From assembly GCA_030428705.1 (NCBI GenBank), contig JAUIDI010000005.1:151179-215178 (forward strand): a stretch of 64,000 nt of DNA, read 5' to 3'. The first letter of the stretch is position 1. Every line of letters starts with the position of its first letter. The notes under the pieces were generated by a model. That model was given only the letters and a program-made list of their open reading frames with translations, searched no databases and was not told the origin of the DNA. Below, one piece after another: positions 37,990 to 46,775 of the stretch. The translations under genes and the position numbers were made by a program. The DNA is from Bacteroidia bacterium (GTDB lineage Bacteria > Bacteroidota > Bacteroidia > Flavobacteriales > Flavobacteriaceae).

Positions 37990-38280
37990 CCTATACGCTC
38001 AACATTCTCAGATAAGAATTCCGGCACTTTCTGGCATATGACCTTACATAGTTCTGAATCCGTTTAAAGAACGATATTCTTGTATTGTTTTTACTTGGCA
38101 TTATGGCATTATCTTTCATCATTAGCTATAATTTGATAGTTAACATCCATTCAAAATTACATAAACTTTACAATTACTTAACGTTAAATTTACATTAAAA
38201 TTGTGAGGAAAAGGTAAAGATTTCAGAGTTCGCCTATCCGTGAGGCGGGTATATCGGCACACCAGATTCTTTGAACAAGG

Positions 38281-38661
38281 TTATTCGCAGGCGAAGTCGA
38301 GCGGTTTGAACAACAGTCGGATGTTCACAAAATCCTCCAAAGTGAACTCTTTGCCTATTTCCCCCAAATTTTGGCCTTCGCAGTCATACACAGGAATAAA
38401 AAAATTGGCCTTTGGGTCACAATTACGATAAAGAAAGACGGTCTTACCATTCAATTCGGCCTGTGAAATGTATTGATATTTCGCATCTTCGGATACATCG
38501 CGCCGTCTAATGGCGATTTCCGATTTTAACCATTCGAGTTCTTCGGCGGGATCATCTACACCACAGACCGTATTGAGGGCATCATCCCTGTCAGAACATG
38601 ATAAGGTCGATGTAAAAGCTAGGGTCAAAAGAATAAAACACTTTAAAAGGTTGACTTTCAT
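38281..38661 (-). CDS. small hypothetical lipoprotein
   Basis: The 126-residue protein has a lipoprotein signal peptide ending in LSC (Cys22), then SDRDDALNTVCGVDDPAEELEWLKSEI. It belongs to a recurrent type of small Bacteroidetes lipoproteins with paired cysteines (CGVDDP, YRNCDP, VYDCEG) and a short beta-rich domain. Function is unknown. The Asp-Arg-Asp-Asp after the Cys is acidic and could be compatible with outer-surface export. It stands alone, with about 290 bp of unassigned sequence between it and rsmG. Confidence 0.75.
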   Translation of the reverse strand: MKVNLLKCFILLTLAFTSTLSCSDRDDALNTVCGVDDPAEELEWLKSEIAIRRRDVSEDAKYQYISQAELNGKTVFLYRNCDPKANFFIPVYDCEGQNLGEIGKEFTLEDFVNIRLLFKPLDFACE

Positions 38662-38771
38662 GGAGATAATTGATTTAACGGATCTTTTACATTTCGATAT
38701 TCCGTATCTCGTTTTGGTCGTAAAATTAATCTAAAACAATGATAATGATATTGTTCCGGTCACATTACATG

Positions 38772-38804
38772 AAAAAGCCTTCGAAGACTATTGTCTCGAA
38801 GGCT
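38772..38804 (-). terminator. terminator downstream of DinB gene
   Basis: On the minus strand AGCCTTCG plus AGAC pairs with GTCT plus CGAAGGCT around a TATT-type loop with one bulged base, followed by TTTTT. It lies 25 bp past the stop of the DinB gene. Confidence 0.75.
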
Positions 38805-38828
38805 CGATATCGTACTATCGGTTTGTTC

Positions 38829-39350
38829 CTACTGCACACTCCAAGGTGGCGTGACCCCGTTGGACCTTGCATAGGCGATGAGTTGGCCCTTGTGTTCCCC
38901 ATTATGCTCCATAATGACCAAAAGGCCCCCTAGTTTGTTCATCCTGGCGAAACCGAAATCGACCTCTTCACCAAATGTATCATTTTCCACCATCGGGATT
39001 TTTTCCAAAACAAATTCATTCGATTTTCTTAAGGCCGCGATGACGTTTTCTTTTCCCGTAATTTCGCCCAACTTCATCATATCGACATCTTCTGGTGGTG
39101 CAAAGCCCATTTTCGAGGCAAGAAAGTAATTGCCCCCTGCAATGTGTAGTAGTGCTTCACGAACAGAATTCACACCGTCCATAGGCCTCCAATCGTATTG
39201 CTCTTCCGAAAAAGCCTCGGCAAGTTGTATCACCTGTCCTTGATTACTGGCCAAAATACCCTGAATCGTGTTTTGGGTCAAGTTGTCTTGTGCATAGCAG
39301 CTGAATGCGACGATCAGCATAACTGCCATTGTTAATGTAAGTTTTTTCAT
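38829..39350 (-). CDS. exported DinB family protein
   Basis: DinB-fold proteins are four-helix bundles with a metal site (usually three His); many act on thiols or have unknown roles. The 173-residue protein has a signal peptide (cleavage near CYA-QDN, about residue 21), unusual for DinB, which is commonly cytoplasmic. Visible are LLHIAGGNYFL (His in helix 2) and EHNGEHKGQLIAYARSNGV (two His near the C-terminus), consistent with the metal site. The terminator at 38772-38804 closes the gene. Confidence 0.85.
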   Translation of the reverse strand: MKKLTLTMAVMLIVAFSCYAQDNLTQNTIQGILASNQGQVIQLAEAFSEEQYDWRPMDGVNSVREALLHIAGGNYFLASKMGFAPPEDVDMMKLGEITGKENVIAALRKSNEFVLEKIPMVENDTFGEEVDFGFARMNKLGGLLVIMEHNGEHKGQLIAYARSNGVTPPWSVQ

Positions 39351-39455
39351 TTTCTTAGTTTTTTTAAGATTATGCCTTATGATTGTTGATACAATTTATG
39401 AAAAGTAATAAAAAATTCAACCAATCATAATCGTTATCAAAAATCTTTACCTCTT

Positions 39456-41084
39456 TTAGCCTAAAAAAGGATACCGATAATCTTCCGGCGATACGAATGT
39501 TTCCTTGATCAATCGAGGCGAGACCCATCGTAGAAGGTTTTGTGCCGAACCGGCCTTGTCATTGGTGCCGGAACCTCTGGCCCCGCCAAAAGGCTGTTGG
39601 CCTACGACCGCACCGGTCGGCTTGTCATTGATATAGAAATTGCCCGCACAGTTTTGAAGTGCTTTTGTAGCCTCATCAATGGCATAACGGTCTCTTGACA
39701 ATACGGCACCCGTCAATGCATATTCAGATGTGGAATCCACCAATTTCAGGGTATCTGACCAATCGTCGTCTTCATAAACGTAAACCGTTACCACAGGCCC
39801 GAAAAGTTCGGTTTCCATTGTTGTATAATGAGGGTCGGTCGTCAATATAACCGTTGGCTCAATGAAGTAGCCTTTACTTTTATCGTAATTGCCACCAGCT
39901 ATGATCTCGGCGGTTTTGTCCTGTTTGGCTTGATCGATATACTTGGCCAATTTATCAAAAGAACCTTCATGGATGACCGCCGTAATAAAATTGGACATGT
40001 CTTCGGGAGAACCTGGTTTTTTGAAGGATTCGATGTCCTTTTTCACTAGGTTCAATATTTCCTCCGATGTTGATTTTGGAAGATACACTCGTGATGCAGC
40101 ACTACACTTCTGCCCTTGAAACTCAAAAGCCCCTCGGGTAATGGCCGTGGCGACTTGTTGCACGTTCGCCGTAGGATGTGCAATTATAAAATCCTTTCCA
40201 CCGGTTTCACCGACTATTCTAGGATATGTTTTGTAAATGTCAATATTGTTTCCGATCTGTTTCCAAAGACTCTTGAATACATGGGTAGATCCCGTAAAAT
40301 GGATTCCTGCAAAATCAGGACTGCCCAAAATCGTTTCCGTAATCATTACCGGGTCGCCATAAACAACATTGATGACACCGTCAGGTACCCCGGCCTCCTT
40401 AAAGACATCCACGATAACTTTAGCGGAAAAGATTTGACTGTCACTGGGTTTCCAAACTACTACATTGCCCATCATCGCCGCACTGGCCGGTAGGTTTCCT
40501 GCAATTGCCGTAAAATTGAAGGGGGTAATGGCATAGACGAATCCTTCTAAGGGGCGGTACTCGACCCTGTTCCAAATGCCTTCGGCAGAATCGGGTTGTT
40601 CTTCATAGATCCGGGACATATACTCGACATTAAAGCGCAGAAAATCGATTAGCTCACAGGCCGAGTCGATTTCAGCCTGATGGATTGTCTTTGACTGGGC
40701 GATCATGGTCGCGGCATTGATCTTGGCACGATAAGGCCCGGCGATCAACTCGGCGGCCTTAAGAAAGATGGCGGCACGCTGCTCCCATGTCAAGTTGGCC
40801 CATGCCTCACGGGAATGCAGACAGTTTTCTATGGCTTGGGCAACATGTTTTTTTTCGGCCAAATGATACTTGCCAACAATATGTTTGTGGTCATGGGGGG
40901 GCGACATTGGCTCGGTGTTTCCTGTCTTGATTTCCTCACTGCCGATATAGAGCGGCACTTCTACTTTGCCGTTATAATAATCTTTATATTGTCTAAGTAC
41001 TTCTTCCCTTTCAGGTGAGCCGGGAGCGTAACTTTTTATCGGTTCGTTGAACGCCGTCGGCACTTGGAAAAACCCTTTACCCAT
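39456..41084 (-). CDS. pruA: L-glutamate gamma-semialdehyde dehydrogenase
   Basis: PruA oxidises glutamate semialdehyde to glutamate in proline breakdown. The 542-residue protein belongs to the eukaryote-like ALDH4A1 subgroup, with the family-specific extra N-terminal part. Visible are the NAD-binding VVWKPSDSQIFSAKV, GIHFTGSTHVFKSLW, the Glu of RIVGETGGKDFIIAHP, and the catalytic Cys in FEFQGQKCSAASRVYLP. No proline dehydrogenase lies next to it in the window. It has its own -7 box at 41115-41122. Confidence 0.96.
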   Translation of the reverse strand: MGKGFFQVPTAFNEPIKSYAPGSPEREEVLRQYKDYYNGKVEVPLYIGSEEIKTGNTEPMSPPHDHKHIVGKYHLAEKKHVAQAIENCLHSREAWANLTWEQRAAIFLKAAELIAGPYRAKINAATMIAQSKTIHQAEIDSACELIDFLRFNVEYMSRIYEEQPDSAEGIWNRVEYRPLEGFVYAITPFNFTAIAGNLPASAAMMGNVVVWKPSDSQIFSAKVIVDVFKEAGVPDGVINVVYGDPVMITETILGSPDFAGIHFTGSTHVFKSLWKQIGNNIDIYKTYPRIVGETGGKDFIIAHPTANVQQVATAITRGAFEFQGQKCSAASRVYLPKSTSEEILNLVKKDIESFKKPGSPEDMSNFITAVIHEGSFDKLAKYIDQAKQDKTAEIIAGGNYDKSKGYFIEPTVILTTDPHYTTMETELFGPVVTVYVYEDDDWSDTLKLVDSTSEYALTGAVLSRDRYAIDEATKALQNCAGNFYINDKPTGAVVGQQPFGGARGSGTNDKAGSAQNLLRWVSPRLIKETFVSPEDYRYPFLG

Positions 41085-41114
41085 AATGCAGTATTTTTAA
41101 GTTAAAAATCGCTG

Positions 41115-41122
41115 CAAAGGTA
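41115..41122 (-). promoter_or_regulatory. -7 box of pruA promoter
   Basis: The minus strand reads TACCTTTG (TAnnTTTG), 30 bp before the pruA ATG and downstream of the apaG stop. Confidence 0.5.
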
Positions 41123-41169
41123 CTAAATGCAATTTGTTTAAAAACTAATGTAAGATTAAAAGGAGGTTG

Positions 41170-41556
41170 CTAATTCAATGCAAAGGGCGCACTAAATTTA
41201 AAGGTAGGAATGTACACCCTGAACCTTTCCGTGGAGCTGAAGTTCACCATGTTGTAATATCCCTTCATGGCACCGATCGGAGAGGCCAGAAGGCAGCCTG
41301 AATTATAGGTGTGCGACTCCCCGGGCTTGATTACGGGTTTTTTTCCGATGACGCCCTCACCGTCCAAAGTCTCCATTTCGTTCAATGCATCATAGATGTC
41401 CCAATGGCGCGAAGTCAGTTGTACCGAATCCTTACTTTGGTTTTCGATGGTAATCGTATAGCCAAATGCAAAATGCATTTTATAGTTCTTGAAGAAAGTA
41501 CCTTCAAAACTGGTCTGTACCGAAATCTTTATGCCTTTGGTTACCTGTGTGATCAT
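41170..41556 (-). CDS. apaG: ApaG domain protein
   Basis: ApaG is a small beta-sandwich protein of uncertain role, sometimes tied to Co2+/Mg2+ resistance or Ap4A levels. The 128-residue length is typical. Family motifs visible are FAFGYTITIENQS (29-41), LTSRHWDIYDALN, and the Gly-rich DGEGVIGKKPVIKPGESHTYNSG followed by GAMKGYY. It follows the DUF3667 gene by 10 bp and so is likely the third gene of the plug-DUF3667-apaG unit. Confidence 0.93.
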   Translation of the reverse strand: MITQVTKGIKISVQTSFEGTFFKNYKMHFAFGYTITIENQSKDSVQLTSRHWDIYDALNEMETLDGEGVIGKKPVIKPGESHTYNSGCLLASPIGAMKGYYNMVNFSSTERFRVYIPTFKFSAPFALN

Positions 41557-41566
41557 AGTTGTGGTT

Positions 41567-42694
41567 CTAAAAGGTAAAAATATTGCCTATGAAAAATAGG
41601 AGTGTCGAAAACGTTGCCAATATAAAAAAAACCGTATTCAAAAACACATACTTGACACCTGTTTTAAATATGCCTTGTCCATAGAACCTTTTCATGGCCA
41701 AAAACAGGTAAATCAAAAATAGCAATAGAAAGATACTGTTGCCGGATACACCAAAAGCAGAATCGATCAAATAGCTAATAATTAGCAAGATAAACAACAC
41801 CGAGGTATTGTGAAAGCTAAAGACAAGATGATCGGTATAATTGTATTTTTTTCTGATGTATACCAACCAAATGAATAGCGCAAAGATGGGCAAGAAGAAA
41901 AATATGGCGAAGGGAACTTTTGAAATCAATGAACTGATGAATTCACTTGGCCGTTTTTTTGCCTTTGAAATGCTTTTGGAGGCATTAAAGGCCGCCATGT
42001 TTTCGGTCGTGGCCGGAATATCGTAATTGGCGGTTATTTCTGAAAGATTTGTTATTCCTTTTTTGTCTATCAACGTGCCGAAAAGCTCTCTTTTATCAAA
42101 AAACCGTTCTATCAACCCTTTTTGTGCAAGGCTATCGTAATGTGCCTTTGGTTCGGCAAGCATCAAAGAATCTTTTCTTTTGATCTGTTCGGTGATTTCA
42201 TCCAATTCCGGGATAGAATCCAGAGTAGTAGCGATTTCCTGACCGACATCCTGGTTTTTCATCGTTAGGTTTAGAATACCTTCTTCCATTTTAAGGTCTC
42301 CCGTTTCATTATCGGCGGCAAAACGGTCAAATGCCGTAAAGTCGCCACCGATATTGAGCATTAAAAAATATACTATGGAAAGGCTCAATAGAAACCGAAA
42401 CGGATTGGTATAACGCACCCTTTTGCCATTAATATAATCTTTGGTAATTTTTCCCGGTCGCAAAACCATGGCCGAGAGTGTGTTCAACAATTTCGAGTCG
42501 TATGAAATAAGTGAGGAAAAGAACTCATCGAAAAAATCCTTTAGGGTCAATTTTTTAGTACTATTGGCCTGCGAGCAATTAGGGCAGTACTTGTCGCTCA
42601 TGTCCAAGGGGTGGCCACAGTTGGTACATTCGGTTCCCCGATATTGTAATTTGTACCTTCCGGCAGAACTTGTGGTCGGTCTCTTCTCGCTCAT
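41567..42694 (-). CDS. DUF3667 membrane protein with zinc-ribbon N-terminus
   Basis: The 375-residue protein opens with a zinc-ribbon, TECTNCGHPLDMSDKYCPNC (20-39; four Cys in two CxxC pairs), then LTLKDFFDEFFSSLISYDSKL and RVRYTNPFRFLLSLSIVYFLML, typical of DUF3667. The C-terminal part has about five hydrophobic segments. Function is unknown; the ribbon suggests protein or nucleic-acid contacts at the cytoplasmic face. It lies between the T9SS plug gene (33 bp) and apaG. Confidence 0.85.
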   Translation of the reverse strand: MSEKRPTTSSAGRYKLQYRGTECTNCGHPLDMSDKYCPNCSQANSTKKLTLKDFFDEFFSSLISYDSKLLNTLSAMVLRPGKITKDYINGKRVRYTNPFRFLLSLSIVYFLMLNIGGDFTAFDRFAADNETGDLKMEEGILNLTMKNQDVGQEIATTLDSIPELDEITEQIKRKDSLMLAEPKAHYDSLAQKGLIERFFDKRELFGTLIDKKGITNLSEITANYDIPATTENMAAFNASKSISKAKKRPSEFISSLISKVPFAIFFFLPIFALFIWLVYIRKKYNYTDHLVFSFHNTSVLFILLIISYLIDSAFGVSGNSIFLLLFLIYLFLAMKRFYGQGIFKTGVKYVFLNTVFFILATFSTLLFFIGNIFTF

Positions 42695-42727
42695 TCATCC
42701 GCACTATTAGGAATAACTAAATATACG

Positions 42728-43972
42728 CTAATTGCTGATATTTCTTGAATTGGTGGAGCCGACCCCGATGATACTATCGTAAAGGTCTCCGAAATTGCGA
42801 TAGTAGACCAATATAAGGTAGTTGTTCTCGGTAAAATGGAAATTGCCCGACACCGTATTCAGGTCGATAACGCCATTATCGCGTTTAACAACATACTTAT
42901 AGTTGTAAAAACCCTGTTTCATTTTGAGGGTCGCTTCCATCATACCGTTATCTTCGTTATAGGTCATCTTGTTTTCGTCGGTCAGTCCATAATTGTTGAA
43001 CTTTCCAAAAATAAAAACATCATCAAGACCCAATTGCTCTGCATAGGGAAGACTGAAATGTACATTGGTATATTCTGCTTCGCGCGATATATCATCACCT
43101 TGCAACGTGCGAATAACGAAATCGCCATTGATATCGGGGTAGTACGTATAGGGTCTGTCAAAACGAAAACGATCGGAAAAAAGATAGTGGTTGTAAATAT
43201 CCGTCAATTCAATGTGCGAAATGGCCGAAGTCGGGGCGCGAAGGTCTTTGGTATCGAAGTTATAGAATTCGTTGCCCCCAAAAAAACTGGTTTCTTGATC
43301 GTATTTATAGACCAATTCTGAACCCAGCGTATATTGTGGTGGAATATTATAAAGGGCCGTAGGCCAATAATAGTTTTGTAAGATAGCGACCTTAACTTCC
43401 TTTTTAGGGTTTACCAAGCGAAAACTGCCCGCATTGATGCTGAACTGTACAACCTGCTTTTCGTTCAAAAAGTCAAAATCGCGAGAACGTTTGACCGTGG
43501 CGGCCACTTTCACGGCATCCGAGAAAACAACGAACCTTCGGCTGAACTGTAAATCATAGCTATCGTCATAAATTTCCAAGATATAGTTGCCGGTAACCCT
43601 TAATCCTACATTGTTGTTGGGTATAGTGAGCCTATAGTTCGAATAGGGCTGCAATGTGTTGTAACTGTTGCCGTAATCGACAATGCGTTGGTTGTCTACC
43701 CCATTTAGATATTGCGATTTCAGAAGACTAGAGGGCGTCCAGTCATAATCGCAATGAACGATTTTATAATAATAGTCACTTTCGTTGGCCGTTATATCAT
43801 CGAATTCCAAATAAATGGGGTCACCAAGCTGTACTACAGGGAATTGGTCGTCCGTCGGTCCTTTGAAGATAACCGATTTGATATTTTCCGGTGGATTTAC
43901 CTCTTCTTGTACTTGTGCAAAAAGTGTTTGAACAAAGAGAAGAAATAAAACCTTGCTAAGAAATAGACGCAT
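42728..43972 (-). CDS. type IX secretion system plug protein (DUF5103)
   Basis: DUF5103 proteins include the Plug that blocks the SprA translocon pore of the T9SS in Flavobacterium johnsoniae when PorV is absent. The 414-residue protein has a signal peptide (cleavage after TLFAQ, about residue 20) and family blocks: IKSVIFKGPTDDQFPVVQLGD (32-52), DYYYKIVHCDYDW, NYRLTIPN, and HLPYAEQLG-like FSLPYAEQLGLDDVFIFG. It is divergent from nqrA with a 151-bp gap that holds mirrored promoters. It leads a unit with the DUF3667 protein and apaG. Confidence 0.85.
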   Translation of the reverse strand: MRLFLSKVLFLLFVQTLFAQVQEEVNPPENIKSVIFKGPTDDQFPVVQLGDPIYLEFDDITANESDYYYKIVHCDYDWTPSSLLKSQYLNGVDNQRIVDYGNSYNTLQPYSNYRLTIPNNNVGLRVTGNYILEIYDDSYDLQFSRRFVVFSDAVKVAATVKRSRDFDFLNEKQVVQFSINAGSFRLVNPKKEVKVAILQNYYWPTALYNIPPQYTLGSELVYKYDQETSFFGGNEFYNFDTKDLRAPTSAISHIELTDIYNHYLFSDRFRFDRPYTYYPDINGDFVIRTLQGDDISREAEYTNVHFSLPYAEQLGLDDVFIFGKFNNYGLTDENKMTYNEDNGMMEATLKMKQGFYNYKYVVKRDNGVIDLNTVSGNFHFTENNYLILVYYRNFGDLYDSIIGVGSTNSRNISN

Positions 43973-43990
43973 TTAACAGCTAATTTGGGG

Positions 43991-44020
43991 CAAAGGTAAA
44001 CAAAAAGCATACCGAACAAA
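43991..44020 (-). promoter_or_regulatory. promoter of T9SS plug gene (-33 TTTG, -7 TACCTTTG)
   Basis: On the minus strand a TTTG (44017-44020) and TACCTTTG (43991-43998) are 18 bp apart, close to the Bacteroidetes sigma consensus (TTTG...TAnnTTTG). The -7 box runs into CCCCAAATT, which mirrors the nqrA promoter. Confidence 0.6.
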
Positions 44021-44081
44021 TTAACATCGTTGTACTGCCCAAATTTATGGGCAATAATTATGAAAACTTTCTTTTATATGC

Positions 44082-44089
44082 TATTTTTG
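44082..44089 (+). promoter_or_regulatory. -7 box of nqrA promoter
   Basis: TATTTTTG (TAnnTTTG) 34 bp before nqrA, continued by CCCCAAATT. The -33 element is not clear. The sequence AATTTGGGGCAAA at 43982-43994 is its exact inverted copy. Confidence 0.55.
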
Positions 44090-44123
44090 CCCCAAATTTT
44101 GATAACCTAAGGTCTACTAGAAT

Positions 44124-45476
44124 ATGTCCAAAGACATCCGGATCAAAAAAGGCTTGAACATCAACCTTGTCGGTGCTGCTGAGCAAACTACTTCTAAAGC
44201 CGTTTTAAGCAATGTTTACGCCCTGAATCTTGAAGATTTTCACGGAATTACCCCTAAAATGTTGGTCAAGGAAGGTGCCGAAGTCAAGGCAGGCGAAGCA
44301 CTTTTTTACAATAAGAACAGGGAAGATATGCTGTTCGTCTCGCCCGTCAGCGGAGAGTTGGTCGAAATCGAAAGAGGTGCAAGAAGACGTATCCTGACCC
44401 TCAAAATTTTGGCGGATAAAAGTCAGGAGACCGTAGGGCATTCCATATTGGATCTTGAAAAGGCTTCGCCACTCGACATAAAGACTTTTTTGTTAAAGGG
44501 CGGATGCTGGCCTTTTATAAAACAACGACCTTACGATATCATTGCCGATCCCGATACTACGCCCAAAGCGATTTTCATTTCGGGAATCAACACGGCCCCA
44601 TTGACGGCCGACCTTGATTATGTCTTGAAGGGAAAGGAAAAAGAGTTGCAGGCCGCGATCAATGCGCTGTCAAAAATGACACCGGGCAAGGTACACGTAT
44701 CCATAGGTAAGTCGTCATCGTCTCCCTTCGCCCAATTGAGCGGTATAGAATTGCACAGGGTTTCAGGGCCGCATCCTTCTGGATTGGTCGGTACCCAAAT
44801 TAATAAAATAGATCCCATAAACAAGGGCGAGATAGTGTGGACTGTCAATGCCCAAGATCTGGTCATTATCGGTGAGCAGTTGTTGACCGGAAAATTCAAT
44901 GCCGAGCGTATCGTAGCTTTGGTCGGGTCTTCGGTAAAACAACCCCGTTATTATACTACCAAAATAGGAACCGAAATCTCGACCTTCCTTTATGCAAGCG
45001 GGGTGAACAATGAAAATTTTAGAGTCATAAACGGCGATGTACTTACAGGTAGGAAATCGAAACAAGACGGATACCTCGGCTATTATAATAATACGGTAAG
45101 CTGTATACCCGAAGGTGACGATTACGAGCTCTTCGGATGGAACAAACCCGTTTTCAACAAAATATCGGCTACCAGGGCCTTGACCTTTTCTTGGTTGCAG
45201 CCCAATAAAAAATACGACCTTACCACGAATACAAACGGTGAACACAGGGCATTCGTGGTTACCGGGATGTATGAAAAGGTCTTTCCGATGGATATTTATC
45301 CAATGCAATTACTGAAAGCCTGTATGGTGAAGGATTTGGACGAGATGGAGCAATTAGGTCTTTATGAAGTGGCTCCGGAGGATTTTGCATTGACCGAATT
45401 CGTCTGTGTATCGAAGCAACCGCACCAAAAGATCATTCGTGAAGGATTGGATCTATTGTACAAAGAAATAGGATGA
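44124..45476 (+). CDS. nqrA: Na+-translocating NADH-quinone reductase subunit A
   Basis: NqrA is the cytoplasm-facing subunit of the Na+-NQR pump, which couples NADH oxidation by quinone to Na+ export. The 450-residue protein starts at 44124 with DIRIKKGLNINLVGAAEQ (4-21), the usual NqrA beginning. HRVSGPHPSGLVGTQINKIDPI (middle) and the C-terminal KACMVKDLDEMEQLGLYEVAPEDFALTEFVC are typical family blocks. It is the first gene of nqrABCDEF and is separated from nqrB by one base. Confidence 0.97.
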   Translation: MSKDIRIKKGLNINLVGAAEQTTSKAVLSNVYALNLEDFHGITPKMLVKEGAEVKAGEALFYNKNREDMLFVSPVSGELVEIERGARRRILTLKILADKSQETVGHSILDLEKASPLDIKTFLLKGGCWPFIKQRPYDIIADPDTTPKAIFISGINTAPLTADLDYVLKGKEKELQAAINALSKMTPGKVHVSIGKSSSSPFAQLSGIELHRVSGPHPSGLVGTQINKIDPINKGEIVWTVNAQDLVIIGEQLLTGKFNAERIVALVGSSVKQPRYYTTKIGTEISTFLYASGVNNENFRVINGDVLTGRKSKQDGYLGYYNNTVSCIPEGDDYELFGWNKPVFNKISATRALTFSWLQPNKKYDLTTNTNGEHRAFVVTGMYEKVFPMDIYPMQLLKACMVKDLDEMEQLGLYEVAPEDFALTEFVCVSKQPHQKIIREGLDLLYKEIG

Positions 45477-45477
45477 T

Positions 45478-46773
45478 ATGAGCGACAAAAGACTGACGTT
45501 TAAGAAAAGATTGCATATACTGAAACATCGGTACCGTGGCAAAAAAATGGCACCGGCGTTCAATGCGCTCCATACTTTTTTGTTTTCGCCTGACGAAACA
45601 ACCCACAATGGTGCCCATGTTCGTGCAGCCGATGACTTGAAGCGAACCATGAATACGGTCATCATGGCACTTGTTCCCGTACTGATTTTTTCTATGTTCA
45701 ATGCAGGATATCAACACTATTCCGCTATAAATGGTTTTCCACAGGATTTTTCCGTAACGCAACATTTTTTGACCTGGGATAATTTTTGGATCGGGGTCAT
45801 CAAGGTACTTCCCTTGTTGATCGTTTCGTATGGCGTCGGACTTTTGGTGGAATTCATCTTTGCGGTAATCAAAGGGCATGAAGTTGAAGAAGGCTATTTG
45901 GTTACGGGTATGCTCGTTCCGCTTATCGTTCCTATCGATACGCCACTTTGGATGTTGGCCGTAGCCGTCGTGTTCGGTGTGGTCATTGGCAAAGAGGTTT
46001 TCGGGGGTACTGGAATGAATATTTTAAATCCCGCTTTGACCATCCGTGCGTTTCTTTTCTTTGCCTATCCTACATGGATGAGTGGCGACAAGGTCTGGGT
46101 GCACGGTGCACGCGAGCGGGCAGAGCAGATTGCTGCCGGTGCCTCTAACGTCGATGCTATATCCGGAGAGACCATTCTTGGGTTTTTGGCGCAGAACAAA
46201 GGTGCCGAAATGTCCTATTCCACTTGGGATGCTTTTTGGGGCTTTATACCAGGTTCCGTAGGCGAAACACCGACCTTTCTGATTCTATTGGGAGGCTTGT
46301 TCTTGATATTTTCGAAAATAGCAAGCTGGCGCATAATGCTTAGTGCGGTGCTTGGTTCACTGCTCATGGGACTGATTTTCAATCAAATCGTAGAAATGGG
46401 CTGGATAACTGAAACCAGCAAGTTTTATGGCCTGATGAGCTATGAATTTTGGAAACATTTATTGGTTGGCGGCTTGGCCTTTGGTATCGTATACATGGCG
46501 ACCGATCCGGTAACCGGGGCGCAGACCAATCGCGGGAAATGGATCTATGGCTTCCTTATCGGATTTATGTCGGTAATGATCCGGGTATTCAACCCCGCGT
46601 ACCCTGAGGGTGTTTTCTTGGCAATTCTCTTGATGAACGTTTTTGCACCGACCATCGATCATTATGTGGTAAGGGGCAATATCAAAAGAAGGATGAAGCG
46701 CTTGAAAAATGCCGTTGTCTTGCCAAGGGACTCCGATCAAGAGGCAAAAGAACTTAAAGCAGAAACCGTTTAA
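45478..46773 (+). CDS. nqrB: Na+-translocating NADH-quinone reductase subunit B
   Basis: NqrB is the largest membrane subunit and carries covalent FMN and riboflavin. The 431-residue protein has about ten hydrophobic segments and blocks such as FGGTGMNILNPAL and GLAFGIVYMATDPVT. The covalent FMN Thr, in a D-x-x-S-G-A-T motif in the Vibrio protein, lies here in VDAISGETILG: Thr232 is kept but Ala is replaced by Glu. The C-terminal part is basic (IKRRMKRLKN). Reading: MSDKRLTFKKRLH start, 1 bp after nqrA. Confidence 0.96.
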   Translation: MSDKRLTFKKRLHILKHRYRGKKMAPAFNALHTFLFSPDETTHNGAHVRAADDLKRTMNTVIMALVPVLIFSMFNAGYQHYSAINGFPQDFSVTQHFLTWDNFWIGVIKVLPLLIVSYGVGLLVEFIFAVIKGHEVEEGYLVTGMLVPLIVPIDTPLWMLAVAVVFGVVIGKEVFGGTGMNILNPALTIRAFLFFAYPTWMSGDKVWVHGARERAEQIAAGASNVDAISGETILGFLAQNKGAEMSYSTWDAFWGFIPGSVGETPTFLILLGGLFLIFSKIASWRIMLSAVLGSLLMGLIFNQIVEMGWITETSKFYGLMSYEFWKHLLVGGLAFGIVYMATDPVTGAQTNRGKWIYGFLIGFMSVMIRVFNPAYPEGVFLAILLMNVFAPTIDHYVVRGNIKRRMKRLKNAVVLPRDSDQEAKELKAETV

Positions 46774-46775
46774 CT

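Noticed and set aside
37990..38280. 291-bp gap between rsmG and the small lipoprotein
   Set aside because: I looked for an RNA gene or short ORF; only a small CGCCT/AGGCG dyad near 38232 is visible and it is too weak to call.
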